Shown: positions 44,856-55,156, counted from the stretch's first letter. The stretch: 64,000 nt of DNA from Cedecea neteri (GCF_000758325.1 NZ_CP009459.1:310001-374000), one strand, 5' to 3'. Made by a program: numbers and translations. Notes: generated by a model from the letters alone, not told the origin.

Positions 44856-46034
44856 TTAACGCGCCACCCAACCCAGGGTGCGCTGAGCCAGCACATCTCG
44901 TGCCGGAGTAAAATGTTCCATCGCCATCAGGCCAAGGTTACGGCCCGCCACCAACGGTGCCCAGCGGTTAGCAAACAGCTGAACCAGCCCGTCAGTGACG
45001 CCGATGGTTGCCGCTTTATCTGCGGCACGGCGCTGCTGATAAGCCGCCAGAACCGGGAAACTGCCGACATCTGCGCCTGCCGCGTGGGCCTCTGCCAGCC
45101 CTTCAGCCAGCGACATAACGTCGCGCAGGCCAAGGTTGAACCCCTGCCCGGCGATCGGGTGCAGCGTTTGCGCGGCATTGCCCACCAGCGCCAGGCGATG
45201 GGATACGGTCTGCGAAGCCTGCTGTAACGCCAGCGGATAATGATGGCGAATGCCTGCATGGGTAATTCGCCCCAGCCGCCAGCCAAAGGCACGTTGAAGC
45301 TGCTGGCAAAACTCTGCTTCGCCCCAGCTTTCAACTTCCTCACGAGCTTCCAGCGCATGGCACCAGACCAGCGAGCAGCGCCCGTCGGACATCGGCAGCA
45401 TGGCGATCGGCCCGTGTTCGGTAAAGCGCTCAAATGCCCGGCCATGATGGGGTTCAGAGGTAGTGACGTTGGCAATCACGGCGATTTGCTGGTAGCTCTG
45501 CGGCTGCCAGGTGATACCACACTGCGCCGCCAGCTTAGAACGAGTGCCATCCGCGGCAACCAGAATATTGCCCTGTAGCTCAACGCCATTATCCAGCACA
45601 ACCTGCACGCTATGTTCGTGCCGGGTAAACGACGTAACTCGCTGCGGGCAGTGCAGCGTTACGCCTGGCGCTTTACGCAGCAGGCTAAAAAGACGCAGCC
45701 CGACATCGTGAAGCTCCACAACCTGCCCCAGCGCATCAATCTGGTAATCCTCAGCTTCAAGGGTGACGAAGCCGGCGTGGCCTTTGTCGCTGACGTGCAC
45801 GGTTTTAATTGCCGTGGCGCAGTCGGCCAGCGCAGACCATACGCCAATGCGGGCCAGCTGCTGCCGGGTGCCCTGGGCGAGCGCGATGGCTCTGGCATCA
45901 AACCCCGGATGAGCGGCTGAGTCCGGGGCAATCGCCTCGATAAGGTGCACCGGCAATTTTCCCTGGGTGAGGGTTGAGATGGCTAACGCCAGCGTCGCCC
46001 CCGCCATCCCGCCACCAACAATGATCACACTCAT
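44856..46034 (-). CDS. ubiH: 2-octaprenyl-6-methoxyphenol hydroxylase UbiH
   Basis: This FAD monooxygenase hydroxylates C1 of the ubiquinone ring, in the Ubi complex. The 392-residue protein starts with MSVIIVGGGMAGATLAL. It has VAADGTRSKLA in the middle and LVGNAAQTLHPIAGQGFNLGLRD as the second FAD motif, and ends in RDVLAQRTLGWVAR, as in E. coli. It overlaps the end of pepP by four bases. It is paralogous to UbiI next door. Confidence 0.96.
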   Translation of the reverse strand: MSVIIVGGGMAGATLALAISTLTQGKLPVHLIEAIAPDSAAHPGFDARAIALAQGTRQQLARIGVWSALADCATAIKTVHVSDKGHAGFVTLEAEDYQIDALGQVVELHDVGLRLFSLLRKAPGVTLHCPQRVTSFTRHEHSVQVVLDNGVELQGNILVAADGTRSKLAAQCGITWQPQSYQQIAVIANVTTSEPHHGRAFERFTEHGPIAMLPMSDGRCSLVWCHALEAREEVESWGEAEFCQQLQRAFGWRLGRITHAGIRHHYPLALQQASQTVSHRLALVGNAAQTLHPIAGQGFNLGLRDVMSLAEGLAEAHAAGADVGSFPVLAAYQQRRAADKAATIGVTDGLVQLFANRWAPLVAGRNLGLMAMEHFTPARDVLAQRTLGWVAR

Positions 46035-47347
46035 GGCTGACGCGCCGCCGCCATCAACGCTTCGATATCGTCTGCGGATTTCACCACGCTGGCGGTCAGG
46101 TTCTCGTTGCCGTCTTTGGTGATCACAATGTCGTCTTCAATGCGGATGCCAATGCCGCGGTACTGTGCGGGCACGTCCGCATCCGGCGCAATATAAAGCC
46201 CTGGTTCCACGGTGATGACCATCCCCGGCTCAAGCACGCGTGACTTGTCCACGCCATAAGAACCTACATCGTGAACATCCAGCCCCAGCCAGTGGCTCAG
46301 TCCATGCATGAAGAACGCGCGGTGGGCGTTATTGGCTATCAGATGATCGACATCACCTTTCAGAATACCGAGCTTTACCAGCCCCTTAACCATGATGCGT
46401 ACCACTTCCGTCGTCACTTCCTGCATGGAGGTGCCTGGCCGGTAGAGTTTTAGCGAGGTTTCGAGCGACTCCAGCACGATGTCGTAAATTTCACGCTGCG
46501 CCGGGCTGAATTTGCCGTTAACAGGGAAAGTACGCGTGATGTCTCCGGCGTAGCTTTGGTATTCGCACCCGGCGTCGATCAGCACCAGATCGCCGTCGCG
46601 CAGTTCGCTTTCATTTTCGGTGTAATGCAGAATGCAGCCGTTTTCGCCGCCGCCCACAATAGTGGTGTACGAAGGATACCGCGCGCCGTGGCGGGTAAAC
46701 TCGTGGTGAATTTCACCTTCGAGCTGATATTCAAACATCCCCGCGCGGCAGGCCTGCATGGCACGAGTATGCGCCAGCGCTGAGATTTCCCCGGCGCGAC
46801 GCATCACGGCAATCTCTTCTTCGGATTTGAAGAGGCGCAGTTCGTGTACCGTCGGGCGCCAGTCGGTCAGTGTTGCTGGCGCAGCGAGATTTTGACGCGA
46901 ACCACGACGCAACTTATCCAGAGCGGCAAAAACGATGTTATCCGCATATTCGTACTCGCCCTGAGCGTGGTAAACCACATCCAGGCCGTTTAGCAGGAGA
47001 TGTAATTGCTCACCGATTTCGCTGAAAGCCAGCGCGCGATCCACCCCTAGCTTCTGCGGGGCGGCCTCCTGACCTAGCCGGCGGCCAAACCAAATTTCTG
47101 CGCTTTTGTCCCGCACGCGGTTAAACAACACGCTGTGATTGTGCGACTCATCGCTTTTAATGAGCACCAGCACGGCTTCCGGCTCATTAAAACCGGTGAA
47201 GTACCAAAAATCGCTGCTCTGCCGATAAGGGTATTCGCTATCGGCATTACGGGTCGCTTCCGGAGCCGCGAAAATTAACGCAGCGCTGCCAGGTACCATT
47301 TTCGCCAGTAGCGCCTGGCGGCGGCGAAGAAATTCCTGCTGGGTCAT
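46031..47347 (-). CDS. pepP: Xaa-Pro aminopeptidase PepP
   Basis: This cytoplasmic manganese peptidase removes N-terminal residues before proline. The start at 47347 (MTQQEFLRRRQALL, with AGGAGATG in front) gives 438 residues; a longer in-frame start at 47437 has no similarity. The pita-bread metal ligands are visible: the Asp pair in VLIDAGCEYQSYAGDITRTF, the His in HGLSHWLGLDVHD, and Glu in VITVEPGLY and IRIEDDIV. It is the first gene of pepP-ubiH-ubiI and follows ygfB by 23 bases. Confidence 0.96.
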   Translation of the reverse strand: MTQQEFLRRRQALLAKMVPGSAALIFAAPEATRNADSEYPYRQSSDFWYFTGFNEPEAVLVLIKSDESHNHSVLFNRVRDKSAEIWFGRRLGQEAAPQKLGVDRALAFSEIGEQLHLLLNGLDVVYHAQGEYEYADNIVFAALDKLRRGSRQNLAAPATLTDWRPTVHELRLFKSEEEIAVMRRAGEISALAHTRAMQACRAGMFEYQLEGEIHHEFTRHGARYPSYTTIVGGGENGCILHYTENESELRDGDLVLIDAGCEYQSYAGDITRTFPVNGKFSPAQREIYDIVLESLETSLKLYRPGTSMQEVTTEVVRIMVKGLVKLGILKGDVDHLIANNAHRAFFMHGLSHWLGLDVHDVGSYGVDKSRVLEPGMVITVEPGLYIAPDADVPAQYRGIGIRIEDDIVITKDGNENLTASVVKSADDIEALMAAARQP

Positions 47348-47370
47348 CACATCTCCTGATTTTTTGATCG

Positions 47371-47949
47371 TTAGTGGAGCGTAGGTTTGCGTACCTCTGG
47401 CGCGGTCGGTGCCGCATGAGTAAAGGTGTCGTGGCACAGTAGCGCGGCAACACGCACATACTCAATGATCTCTTCGAGCGACATTTCCAACTCTTCCTGG
47501 TCTTCGTCCTCGTCGTAACCCAACTGGGCAATATTACGCAGATCGTCAATGGCTTCGCCGGTTTCGCCGGTGACTTTGTCGAGCTTGCTCTGCATGACGC
47601 CGAGACCAAGCAGGAAGTGGTTTACCCAGCCGGAAAGCGCATCGGCGCGATCGAAAACGGAGACATCATCCCCATCCGGCAGGTAAAGCTGGAACAGGAA
47701 GCCTTCGTCTTCCAGCGCGTCGCCAATGGCGCCGTGCATCTGGCGCAGCGGATCCGCGAGGTTCTGGCTAAAGGCCAGGCCTTCGTTGGTCAGGTCATGC
47801 AGCAGCGTTTGCCAGCTGGTGTCTTTGTTACCACCGCACAGCATGCCGCTGATCAAGCCGTGCATTTCTGCAGGCGTCAGACCCACACCCTGTTGGTTCA
47901 AAAGTTGGCCGACTAAGTCGTAGTCCGGCATTGCGTTCTGTATTGACAT
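47371..47949 (-). CDS. ygfB: UPF0149-family protein YgfB
   Basis: This 192-residue, mostly helical protein of the UPF0149 family has no catalytic motif. Conserved text includes [18 protein letters not shown], the acidic block [22 protein letters not shown] and [24 protein letters not shown]. Start 47949 ([11 protein letters not shown]) matches E. coli. It is the first gene of the ygfB-pepP-ubiH-ubiI run and divergent from zapA. In Pseudomonas the homologue represses an amidase gene; whether that holds in enterics is unknown to me. Confidence 0.93.
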   Translation of the reverse strand: MSIQNAMPDYDLVGQLLNQQGVGLTPAEMHGLISGMLCGGNKDTSWQTLLHDLTNEGLAFSQNLADPLRQMHGAIGDALEDEGFLFQLYLPDGDDVSVFDRADALSGWVNHFLLGLGVMQSKLDKVTGETGEAIDDLRNIAQLGYDEDEDQEELEMSLEEIIEYVRVAALLCHDTFTHAAPTAPEVRKPTLH

Positions 47950-48117
47950 GCGCATTCGTCATCGTTGGCAGGAATAGTGTGTGTTATGCTACCACCAGGA
48001 CCCCCGCAGATACCAGAAAAGGGCTTGTATCTTGATATCGGGATAGCTATAGTGGCGCCCCTTCCGCTACCGGGGTCGGTGGCGTAAAGGCAGGCGAGTA
48101 AACAGCAGGAAGGTGGC

Positions 48118-48447
48118 ATGTCTGCACAACCAGTCGATATTCAAATTTTCGGTCGTTCATTGCGCGTGAATTGTCCGCCTGAACAACAGGATGCGCTGAA
48201 TCAGGCTGCGGAAGAGCTGAATCAGCGGTTGCAAGATTTAAAAGTTCGCACTAGAGTCACAAATACCGAGCAGCTAGTGTTCATCGCAGCACTTAACATT
48301 TGCTACGAACTGGCTCAGGAAAAGTCGAAAACCCGTGACTACGCCGCCAATATGGAAGAGCGTATTCGGATGTTACAGCAGACTATCGAACAAGCGTTGC
48401 TTGAGCAAGGTCGCATAGCAGACCGACAGGGTCCAAAGTTTGAATAA
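48118..48447 (+). CDS. zapA: Cell division protein ZapA
   Basis: This 109-residue protein crosslinks FtsZ filaments at midcell. The N-terminal globular part ([22 protein letters not shown]) is followed by a long coiled coil (about residues 60-105). The text is almost that of E. coli ZapA. It is divergent from ygfB, a conserved arrangement, with AGGAAGGTGGC in front of the ATG. 6S RNA follows 41 bases downstream. Confidence 0.96.
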   Translation: MSAQPVDIQIFGRSLRVNCPPEQQDALNQAAEELNQRLQDLKVRTRVTNTEQLVFIAALNICYELAQEKSKTRDYAANMEERIRMLQQTIEQALLEQGRIADRQGPKFE

Positions 48448-48488
48448 CACTTCGCAGTTGACTGTGGTAGAGTAACTTCGAAGACAAA

Positions 48489-48672
48489 ATTTCTCTGAGA
48501 TGTTTGCAAGCGGGCCAGTCCCCTGAGCCGATATTTCATACCACAAGAGTGTGGCGCTCCGCGGTTGGTGAGCATGCTCGGTCCGTCCGAGAAGCCTTAA
48601 AACCATGACGACACACTCACCTTGAACCAAGGGTTCAAGGGTTACAGCCTGCGGCGGCATCTCGGAGATTCC
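48489..48672 (+). ncRNA. ssrS: 6S RNA
   Basis: This 184-base RNA mimics an open promoter and holds sigma-70 RNA polymerase in stationary phase. The ends ATTTCTCTGAGATG and CATCTCGGAGATTCC pair. The central parts GCGGGCCAGTCCCCTGAGCC and the 3' block GAACCAAGGGTTCAAGGG match E. coli 6S RNA with few changes. It lies between zapA and fau and is probably processed from a transcript shared with fau, as in E. coli. Confidence 0.97.
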
Positions 48673-48692
48673 CTCTTTACTACCCGGCAATC

Positions 48693-49289
48693 ATGACGCA
48701 TATCCCGTTAACCTCAACGCTTCGTCAGGACATTCGCCAAACGATTCGGCAGCGACGCCGGTCGCTTACTCCCCCAGAACAACAAACCTTTGCCCTACAG
48801 GCTGCTGAACGCATGCTGGCGTTTGAGCCCGTTGTACACGCTCAGACTGTGGCGCTGTTTCTCTCGTTCGACGGTGAACTGAATACCACTCCGCTGATTG
48901 AGGCTTTATGGCAGGCGGGCAAAAACGTTTATCTCCCGGTGCTTCATCCTTTTAGCCCCGGCAACCTGCTATTTTTACGCTACACGCCGCAAAGTAATCT
49001 GGTCATCAATCGCCTGAAAATTCTTGAGCCTAAGCTGGATGTCCGCGACGTGCTGCCGCTGAATAATCTGGATGTGTTGATCACGCCGCTGGTTGCCTTC
49101 GATGAAACAGGCCAGCGTCTGGGGATGGGCGGCGGGTTTTACGACAGAACGCTGCAGAACTGGCAGCAGCACGGCTTTTACCCGGTTGGCCTGGCGCATG
49201 ATTGCCAGCAGGTGGAGACGTTGCCGGTAGAACAGTGGGATATTCCTTTGCCTGCCGTGGTGACGCCATCGCGCCTTTGGCAGTGGTGA
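48693..49289 (+). CDS. fau: 5-formyltetrahydrofolate cyclo-ligase
   Basis: This enzyme uses ATP to recycle 5-formyltetrahydrofolate to 5,10-methenyltetrahydrofolate. The 198-residue protein has the conserved LFLSFDGELNT, the basic N-terminal RQTIRQRRRSL and the ATP-binding C-terminal GQRLGMGGGFYDRTLQ. The start at 48693 gives about 16 residues more than the annotated E. coli YgfA, a difference also found in other enterics. It lies 20 bases after 6S RNA and converges with serA 38 bases away. Confidence 0.94.
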   Translation: MTHIPLTSTLRQDIRQTIRQRRRSLTPPEQQTFALQAAERMLAFEPVVHAQTVALFLSFDGELNTTPLIEALWQAGKNVYLPVLHPFSPGNLLFLRYTPQSNLVINRLKILEPKLDVRDVLPLNNLDVLITPLVAFDETGQRLGMGGGFYDRTLQNWQQHGFYPVGLAHDCQQVETLPVEQWDIPLPAVVTPSRLWQW

Positions 49290-49327
49290 TGCCCCTTCCC
49301 CCTTTGAGGAAGAGGCCATTCTTCTAA

Positions 49328-50566
49328 TCAGTAAAGCAGGCGGGCGCGAATGGTGCCCGGGATCGCTTTCATTGATTTCAGCGCTTTCTCAGCCACATCT
49401 TCCGGCGCATCAATGTCAATTACTACGTAACCCATATGCGGCGTGGTCTGCAGGAACTGAGCGGCAATGTTGATGCCCTGCTCAGCAAAGATCTGGTTCA
49501 GCGCGGTCAGGATCCCTGGGCGGTTTTCATGAATGTGCAGCAGGCGGCTGGTTGTCCCCCCGTGCAGCGGCAGCGAAACTTCCGGGAAGTTAACCGCAGA
49601 CAGCGTAGAGCCGTTATCAGAGTATTTCGCCAGCTTGCCCGCGACTTCCAGGCCAATGTTTTCCTGTGCTTCCTGAGTTGAGCCGCCGATGTGCGGGGTC
49701 AGGATCACGTTGTCAAACTCGCACAGCGGGGAGTTGAACGGATCGCTGTTGGTAGCCGGCTCAGTAGGGAATACATCAATCGCCGCACCAGACAGATGCT
49801 TGCTGGAAAGCGCGCCGCACAGAGCAGGAATATCGACCACCGTACCGCGAGAGGCGTTGATCAGCAATGAACCCGGCTTCATCAGCGCCAGTTCGTTCGC
49901 GCCAATCATGTTTTTGGTGGAGGCGTTTTCCGGCACGTGCAGGCTAACCACATCGCTCATATTCAGCAGGTCAGAGAGATGCTGAACCTGAGTCGCATTG
50001 CCCAGCGGCAGCTTGTTTTCGATATCGTAGAAGTAGACGTGCATCCCCAGAGATTCAGCCAGAATCCCTAGCTGTGTACCGATGTGGCCGTAGCCAATGA
50101 TGCCCAGCTTTTTACCGCGGGCCTCAAAAGAGCCTACCGCCAGCTTGTTCCACACGCCACGGTGTGCTTTAGCGTTAGCTTCAGGAATGCCGCGCAGCAG
50201 CAGCAGCAATTCACCAATCACCAGTTCGGCAACGGAGCGGGTGTTTGAGAACGGGGCGTTAAACACAGGAACACCGCGCTTCGCCGCCGCATCCAGGTCA
50301 ACCTGGTTGGTGCCGATGCAGAAGCAGCCCACGGCTACCAGTTTTTCAGCCGCGGCAAAGATCTCTTCGGTCAAATGGGTGCGGGAACGCAGGCCAATAA
50401 AGTGAGCATCACGGATCGACTCTTTGAGCGCTTCGGAATCCAGCGCGCCTTTATGGAATTCAATGTTGGTGTATCCCGCTGCACGGAGGCTGTCTACCGC
50501 CTTCTGGTGCACGCCTTCCACAAGCAGGAATTTAATTCTGTCTTTATCCAGTGATACTTTTGCCAT
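49328..50566 (-). CDS. serA: D-3-phosphoglycerate dehydrogenase
   Basis: This first enzyme of serine synthesis oxidises 3-phosphoglycerate and is feedback-inhibited by serine. The 412-residue protein has the NAD-binding motif GYGHIGTQLG (about residue 158), catalytic Arg, Glu and His in NASRGTVVD, DVFPTEP and LTPHIGGSTQEAQ, and a C-terminal ACT domain that binds serine (ENRPGILTALN, ending ARLLY). It matches E. coli SerA. Its promoter region holds a CRP-like site at 50784-50799. Confidence 0.97.
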   Translation of the reverse strand: MAKVSLDKDRIKFLLVEGVHQKAVDSLRAAGYTNIEFHKGALDSEALKESIRDAHFIGLRSRTHLTEEIFAAAEKLVAVGCFCIGTNQVDLDAAAKRGVPVFNAPFSNTRSVAELVIGELLLLLRGIPEANAKAHRGVWNKLAVGSFEARGKKLGIIGYGHIGTQLGILAESLGMHVYFYDIENKLPLGNATQVQHLSDLLNMSDVVSLHVPENASTKNMIGANELALMKPGSLLINASRGTVVDIPALCGALSSKHLSGAAIDVFPTEPATNSDPFNSPLCEFDNVILTPHIGGSTQEAQENIGLEVAGKLAKYSDNGSTLSAVNFPEVSLPLHGGTTSRLLHIHENRPGILTALNQIFAEQGINIAAQFLQTTPHMGYVVIDIDAPEDVAEKALKSMKAIPGTIRARLLY

Positions 50567-50783
50567 TTCCCGACCCTATTTTCAGTGCTGTTGTGTTCGT
50601 TTTTAGGCGGTGATGCGCCACCGCCTATAAGTTACCCTTCTGTCAAAATATCAAAATCTACGTTTGGGGCAATATGAACGATTGCGTCGCCGTATCGTCA
50701 GGCGGGAATAAGGCGGCGGGAGTCAGAATAAAATGCTGAGCGGGAGAGTGAACCAGGCATGAATCACAGCACTGTTACCAAAA

Positions 50784-50799
50784 TGTGATATATGTCACC
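50784..50799. promoter_or_regulatory. CRP-like site upstream of serA
   Basis: TGTGA (50784-50788), six bases, TCACC (50795-50799) matches nine of ten bases of the CRP consensus. It lies about 220 bases before the serA start, within the 303-base serA-rpiA gap, whose middle is AT-rich. serA is known to respond to CRP and Lrp in E. coli. Confidence 0.55.
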
Positions 50800-50843
50800 A
50801 AATATGCGGTTAAAATAATTTGTCATTTTTTATACGGTTTTTT

Positions 50844-50862
50844 GGGGCGCAGAACGCGCCCC
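50844..50862 (-). terminator. Hairpin after rpiA
   Basis: GGGGCGC (50844-50850) pairs with GCGCCCC (50856-50862) eight bases after the rpiA stop. On the minus strand the stem is followed by an A-run, not a T-run, so it is not a standard terminator for rpiA. Confidence 0.4.
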
Positions 50863-50869
50863 GGTCAGA

Positions 50870-51529
50870 TCATTTCACGATGGTTTTTACGCCGTCAGCG
50901 GTGCCGATCAGCGCCACATCCGCGCCACGGTTCGCAAACAGACCCACGGTAACAACGCCAGGCATACCGTTGATGATGTTTTCCAGCTTCATCGGCTCCA
51001 TGATGCTCAAACCATGCACATCCAGAATGATGTTACCGTTGTCCGTGACCACGCCCTGACGGTACTCCGGGCGCCCACCCAGTTTTACCAGCTCACGCGC
51101 AACGGCGCTGCGCGCCATCGGGATCACTTCTACCGGCAGCGGGAAGTTACCGAGAATATCAACCTGCTTGGAAGCGTCCGCGATGCAAACAAACTTGTCG
51201 GCAACGGAGGCGATGATTTTCTCGCGAGTTAACGCGGCGCCACCGCCTTTGATCATCTGCATCTGATGGTTGATCTCATCGGCACCGTCGACGTAAACGC
51301 CTAATGAATCCACCTCGTTGAGATCGAAAACGGGGATCCCAAGGCTTTTCAGTTTCGCGGTGGAAGCGTCGGAGCTGGAAACAGCACCTTCAATCTGGTG
51401 TTTGATGGTGCCCAAAGCATCAATAAAATGCGCGGCGGTTGAGCCCGTCCCCACGCCAACAATGGTGCCCGGCTGCACGTACTGGAGTGCTGCCCATCCG
51501 ACTGCTTTTTTCAGTTCATCCTGCGTCAT
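50870..51529 (-). CDS. rpiA: Ribose-5-phosphate isomerase A
   Basis: This enzyme interconverts ribose 5-phosphate and ribulose 5-phosphate in the pentose phosphate pathway. The start at 51529 ([16 protein letters not shown]) gives the usual 219 residues; upstream in-frame ATGs have no similarity. Conserved loops are [38 protein letters not shown] and [12 protein letters not shown], which hold the catalytic Asp, Glu and Lys. It is transcribed towards serA and divergently from argP. Confidence 0.97.
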   Translation of the reverse strand: MTQDELKKAVGWAALQYVQPGTIVGVGTGSTAAHFIDALGTIKHQIEGAVSSSDASTAKLKSLGIPVFDLNEVDSLGVYVDGADEINHQMQMIKGGGAALTREKIIASVADKFVCIADASKQVDILGNFPLPVEVIPMARSAVARELVKLGGRPEYRQGVVTDNGNIILDVHGLSIMEPMKLENIINGMPGVVTVGLFANRGADVALIGTADGVKTIVK

Positions 51530-51717
51530 AATTTTATGCCTGTGATGTGGAAACTGACGCGCATTATAGAGCATGCGCCGGAAAAATGTCCCCGGCTTTG
51601 CCGCAATGCCGACCCCATCACGTTCAAACACAATGTCAGCCTGCCGATTTGGTCTGAATCAGCGGCAAATTTATGTCATAGTGGCTGCACGACGAAATCA
51701 GGAGCAGATGAACAACA

Positions 51718-52617
51718 ATGAAACGCCCGGACTACAGAACGCTGCAGGCGCTGGATGCGGTAATTCGTGAACGAGGATTTGAGCGCGCGGCGCAGAAGCT
51801 GTGCATTACTCAGTCGGCGGTGTCACAACGTATTAAGCAACTGGAAACGATGTTCGGCCAGCCATTGTTGGTGCGTACCGTGCCGCCCCGCCCTACCGAG
51901 CAGGGTCAAAAACTGCTGGCGCTTTTACGTCAGGTGGAACTGCTGGAAGAAGAGTGGCTGGGCGATGAGCAAACCGGCTCCACGCCGCTGCTGCTTTCGC
52001 TGGCAGTTAACGCCGACAGCCTGGCAACCTGGCTGCTGCCGGCCCTTGCGCCGGTCTTAGCCGACTCCCCCATTCGCCTGAATCTTCAGGTGGAAGATGA
52101 AACCCGCACTCAGGAACGCCTGCGTCGCGGGGAAGTGGTTGGCGCGGTGTCCATTCAGCCTCAGCCGCTGCCGAGCTGCCTTGTAGATCGCCTTGGCGCG
52201 TTGGACTACCTGTTTGTAGGCTCAAAAGATTTTGCCGAGCGTTATTTCCCGAATGGCGTCACGCGGTCGGCGCTGCTTAAAGCCCCCGCCGTTGCGTTCG
52301 ATCATCTCGACGATATGCATCAGGCATTTTTACAGCAGAACTTTGACCTGTCTCCCGGCAGCGTGCCGTGCCATATCGTGAACTCTTCGGAAGCCTTTGT
52401 GCAGCTGGCGCGCCAGGGCACAACATGCTGTATGATCCCGCACCTGCAAATTGAGCGCGAGTTAAATAGCGGGGAATTAATCGACCTGACGCCGGGTCTG
52501 CTGCAGCGCCGCATGCTTTACTGGCACCGCTTTGCGCCGGAAAGCCGCATGATGCGCAACGTGACGGATGCGTTACTGGAGTACGGGCACAAGGTCTTGA
52601 GGCAGGATACGGAATAA
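51718..52617 (+). CDS. argP: LysR-family regulator ArgP (IciA)
   Basis: ArgP activates argO and several lysine/nitrogen genes and senses arginine and lysine. The 299-residue protein has the LysR helix-turn-helix ([33 protein letters not shown], residues about 9-41) and an effector domain starting near residue 85. The text is close to E. coli ArgP. It is divergent from rpiA; its known target argO is 0.9 kb downstream on the other strand, beyond yggE. Confidence 0.95.
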   Translation: MKRPDYRTLQALDAVIRERGFERAAQKLCITQSAVSQRIKQLETMFGQPLLVRTVPPRPTEQGQKLLALLRQVELLEEEWLGDEQTGSTPLLLSLAVNADSLATWLLPALAPVLADSPIRLNLQVEDETRTQERLRRGEVVGAVSIQPQPLPSCLVDRLGALDYLFVGSKDFAERYFPNGVTRSALLKAPAVAFDHLDDMHQAFLQQNFDLSPGSVPCHIVNSSEAFVQLARQGTTCCMIPHLQIERELNSGELIDLTPGLLQRRMLYWHRFAPESRMMRNVTDALLEYGHKVLRQDTE

Positions 52618-52626
52618 CGCTTTGAT

Positions 52627-52652
52627 TAACCCCCGCCGGAATGGCGAGGGTT
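52627..52652. terminator. Bidirectional terminator between argP and yggE
   Basis: TAACCCCCGCC (52627-52637) pairs with GGCGAGGGTTA (52642-52652) with one mismatch. It lies between converging genes. Confidence 0.7.
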
Positions 52653-52669
52653 AAGGTGAAAATCACATC

Positions 52670-53407
52670 TTACTGAGCAGGTGCTGCCGGGGTTTGTGCG
52701 CCCTGCAGTTCAAACACCACATCGACCTGATCGTCAAACTGAATAGTCTGCTGATCGTAGGTATCCTGAGCGGAAACCGGTGCAGCTGCATCCGCTTTCA
52801 TCATGCGAACCATCGGTGCTGGCTGGTAGTTAGAAACGTGGTAACGCACGCTGTAAACCGGGCCCAGCTTGCTGTTAAAGCCTTCGGCCAGCAGCTTCGC
52901 CTGGCGGGTTGCGTCGTTAATCGCCTCTTTACGTGCTTTGTCTTTGTACTCTTCCGGATGCGCAACGCCCAGCGACACGGAACGAATTTCGTTCAGGCCA
53001 GATTTCAGCGCGCCATCCAGCAACTCGTTCATTTTATCCAGCTGACGCAGGGTGACTTCCACCTGGCGTACCGCACGGTAGCCTTTCAGCTGAGTTTTGC
53101 CATCTTTCAGGTAGTCATACTCTGGCTGTGTGCGCAGGTTAGCGGCATTGATGTCCTTCTTCTCTACGCCATTTTTCTGCAGGAAAGTCAGGTATTGTGC
53201 CACGCGATCGTCGGCCTGTTTTTTGGCAGAAGCGGCGTCCTTAGCGGACACGTTGACTTCGATAGCGAGCGTGGCGATATCAGGTACGGCATCGACGCTG
53301 GCTGTCCCGGAGGTGACCACGTGCGGCCCGTTTGGCAACTCGCCTGCCTGTACAGAAACAGAACCTAATCCCATTAACGCGGCTAATGCTAAAATTTTAA
53401 ACTTCAC
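52670..53407 (-). CDS. yggE: SIMPL-domain periplasmic protein YggE
   Basis: This 245-residue secreted protein of the SIMPL (DUF541) family is reported to lower oxidative stress in E. coli. A signal peptide (about residues 1-21, ending VQAG) is followed by the SIMPL domain, with VVTSGTASVDAVPDIATLAIEV early, LRTQPEYDYLKDG in the middle and DVVFELQ near the end. The molecular activity is unknown. It stands between argP and argO, as in E. coli. Confidence 0.93.
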   Translation of the reverse strand: MKFKILALAALMGLGSVSVQAGELPNGPHVVTSGTASVDAVPDIATLAIEVNVSAKDAASAKKQADDRVAQYLTFLQKNGVEKKDINAANLRTQPEYDYLKDGKTQLKGYRAVRQVEVTLRQLDKMNELLDGALKSGLNEIRSVSLGVAHPEEYKDKARKEAINDATRQAKLLAEGFNSKLGPVYSVRYHVSNYQPAPMVRMMKADAAAPVSAQDTYDQQTIQFDDQVDVVFELQGAQTPAAPAQ

Positions 53408-53517
53408 TGTAACTCCTCCGTGCTACGTTCCACTGTGATTACGCCGTTCAACAAACTCCCGGCGTCTGCCAGCAAGCTTAGCCTGTAATGGTAACTTGTC
53501 TATCAGATTATGGCGAA

Positions 53518-54153
53518 TTAGCCCACGAGCGCCGCGATGTGCTGCACGCCATCCCGGGCCAGTTGAGCGGCGATAAACCACATCACAATCCCAACCACCC
53601 CGTTGATAATCCGCTGTGCTTTTGCGGTACGCAGCCGAGGAGCCAGCCAGGCGGCAAGAATCGCCAGGCCGTAAAACCAGAGAATAGAGGCGCTAATGGT
53701 CCCCAAAGCAAACCAGCGTTTTGCATCATCCGCAAGCTGGCCGCCCAGGCTGCCAAGCACCACAAAAGTGTCCAGATAGACGTGCGGATTGAGCCAGGTC
53801 ACCGCCAGCATGGTGACCACGATTTTCCAGCGCCCCTGCTTCAACACTTCGGCCGAAGCAAGCTCCAGGTTGCTGCTCATCGCCGTGCGCAGCGCGCCCC
53901 AGCCGTACCACAACAGAAATGCCACGCCGCCCCAGGTGACCAGCGCCAGCAGCCAGGGAGACTGCATCAGAATGGCGCTGCCGCCAAAAATACCGCCGCA
54001 AATCAGAATGATGTCGCTCAGCGCGCACAGGGAAGCAATCATCAGATGGTACTGCCGACGAATGCCCTGGTTCATCACAAAGGCATTTTGCGGCCCTAGC
54101 GGCAGAATTAGCGCCGCTCCCAATGCAATACCCTGAAAATAATAAGATAACAC
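53518..54153 (-). CDS. argO: Arginine exporter ArgO (LysE family)
   Basis: This 211-residue inner-membrane exporter of arginine has six helices. The LysE signature [26 protein letters not shown] at the N-terminus and [17 protein letters not shown] in the third to fourth helix are clear. In E. coli its transcription needs ArgP with arginine. argP is 0.9 kb away here, in the conserved argP-yggE-argO order. Confidence 0.94.
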   Translation of the reverse strand: MLSYYFQGIALGAALILPLGPQNAFVMNQGIRRQYHLMIASLCALSDIILICGGIFGGSAILMQSPWLLALVTWGGVAFLLWYGWGALRTAMSSNLELASAEVLKQGRWKIVVTMLAVTWLNPHVYLDTFVVLGSLGGQLADDAKRWFALGTISASILWFYGLAILAAWLAPRLRTAKAQRIINGVVGIVMWFIAAQLARDGVQHIAALVG

Positions 54154-54260
54154 GCGATACGCCCTTTAAATGTTCATCATTGAGCGTGAGTGTAATGCGC
54201 AAAAATTATTAGAGGAAATTGATAGTTTTAATCGCTAATAAGAATGGCTAATTATTACAG

Positions 54261-54288
54261 ATAAAAATAAGGCCAGCGAAAGCTGGCC
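54261..54288 (-). terminator. Terminator of mscS
   Basis: GGCCAGC (54271-54277), GAAA, GCTGGCC (54282-54288) form a stem followed on the minus strand by TTATTTTTATC. It lies eight bases after the mscS stop. Confidence 0.9.
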
Positions 54289-54295
54289 CTGGAGG

Positions 54296-55156
54296 TTAGG
54301 CGTTATCAGAGTCTTTAATCTGGCGAACGTGAACGTCCATCTGCGGATAAGGAATGCCGATGCCGTTTGCATCAAGGGCTTTCTTGATGCGCTCCAGCAC
54401 GTCCCAGTAAACGTTTTGCAGGTCACCGCTTTTGCTCCACGCCCGCACCACAAAGTTGACGGATGAAGGGCCAAGCTCGTTGAGGCGCACGGTAATGTCG
54501 CGATCCTTCAGCACGCGCTCGTCGCTGGTGATGATGTCAGTCAGGATCTGCTTGACTTGATCAATATCCGCATCGTAGGCCACGCCGATGATGAATTCGT
54601 TGCGGCGGGCGGGTTCACGGGAGAAGTTAATGATATTGCCGGCGATGATTTTCCCGTTCGGCACAACCACGATTTTGCCATCCACGGTACGCAGCGTGGT
54701 GGAGAAGATTTGCACGTTCAGCACGGTGCCCGCAATGCCGCCGAGATCGACATATTCCCCTGTACGGAATGGACGAAAGGTGACCAGCAACACGCCTGCG
54801 GCCAGGTTGGACAGGGAACCCTGCAGCGCCAGACCAACGGCCAGACCGGCGGCACCCAGCACGGCGATCACCGAAGCGGTCTGCACCCCGACACGGCTCA
54901 GGGCTGCAATCAGTGTGAAAGCAATGATCCCATAGCGCACCAGCGCGGAAAGGAAATCAGCGACGGTGCTGTCGATGCTGCGAGCCAGCATCAGGCGATT
55001 AACGGCCCCGGAGACCAGACGGGCAACGATCATCCCGGCGATCAAAATGGCCACGGCGGCGACGATGTTTACCGCATAGCTCAGGAGAAGCTCCTGATTG
55101 CGCACCAGCCAACCTCCCGCATTATGAATACTGTCTACTACGTTGAGATCTTCCAT
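54296..55156 (-). CDS. mscS: Small-conductance mechanosensitive channel MscS
   Basis: This 286-residue channel opens under membrane tension and releases solutes after osmotic downshock. Three helices lie at the N-terminus. The pore-lining third helix is [27 protein letters not shown] (about residues 94-120), with the Gly/Ala packing pattern. The cytoplasmic vestibule begins at [13 protein letters not shown]. It matches E. coli MscS (YggB). In E. coli fbaA follows directly; here the tdc operon lies in between. Confidence 0.96.
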   Translation of the reverse strand: MEDLNVVDSIHNAGGWLVRNQELLLSYAVNIVAAVAILIAGMIVARLVSGAVNRLMLARSIDSTVADFLSALVRYGIIAFTLIAALSRVGVQTASVIAVLGAAGLAVGLALQGSLSNLAAGVLLVTFRPFRTGEYVDLGGIAGTVLNVQIFSTTLRTVDGKIVVVPNGKIIAGNIINFSREPARRNEFIIGVAYDADIDQVKQILTDIITSDERVLKDRDITVRLNELGPSSVNFVVRAWSKSGDLQNVYWDVLERIKKALDANGIGIPYPQMDVHVRQIKDSDNA

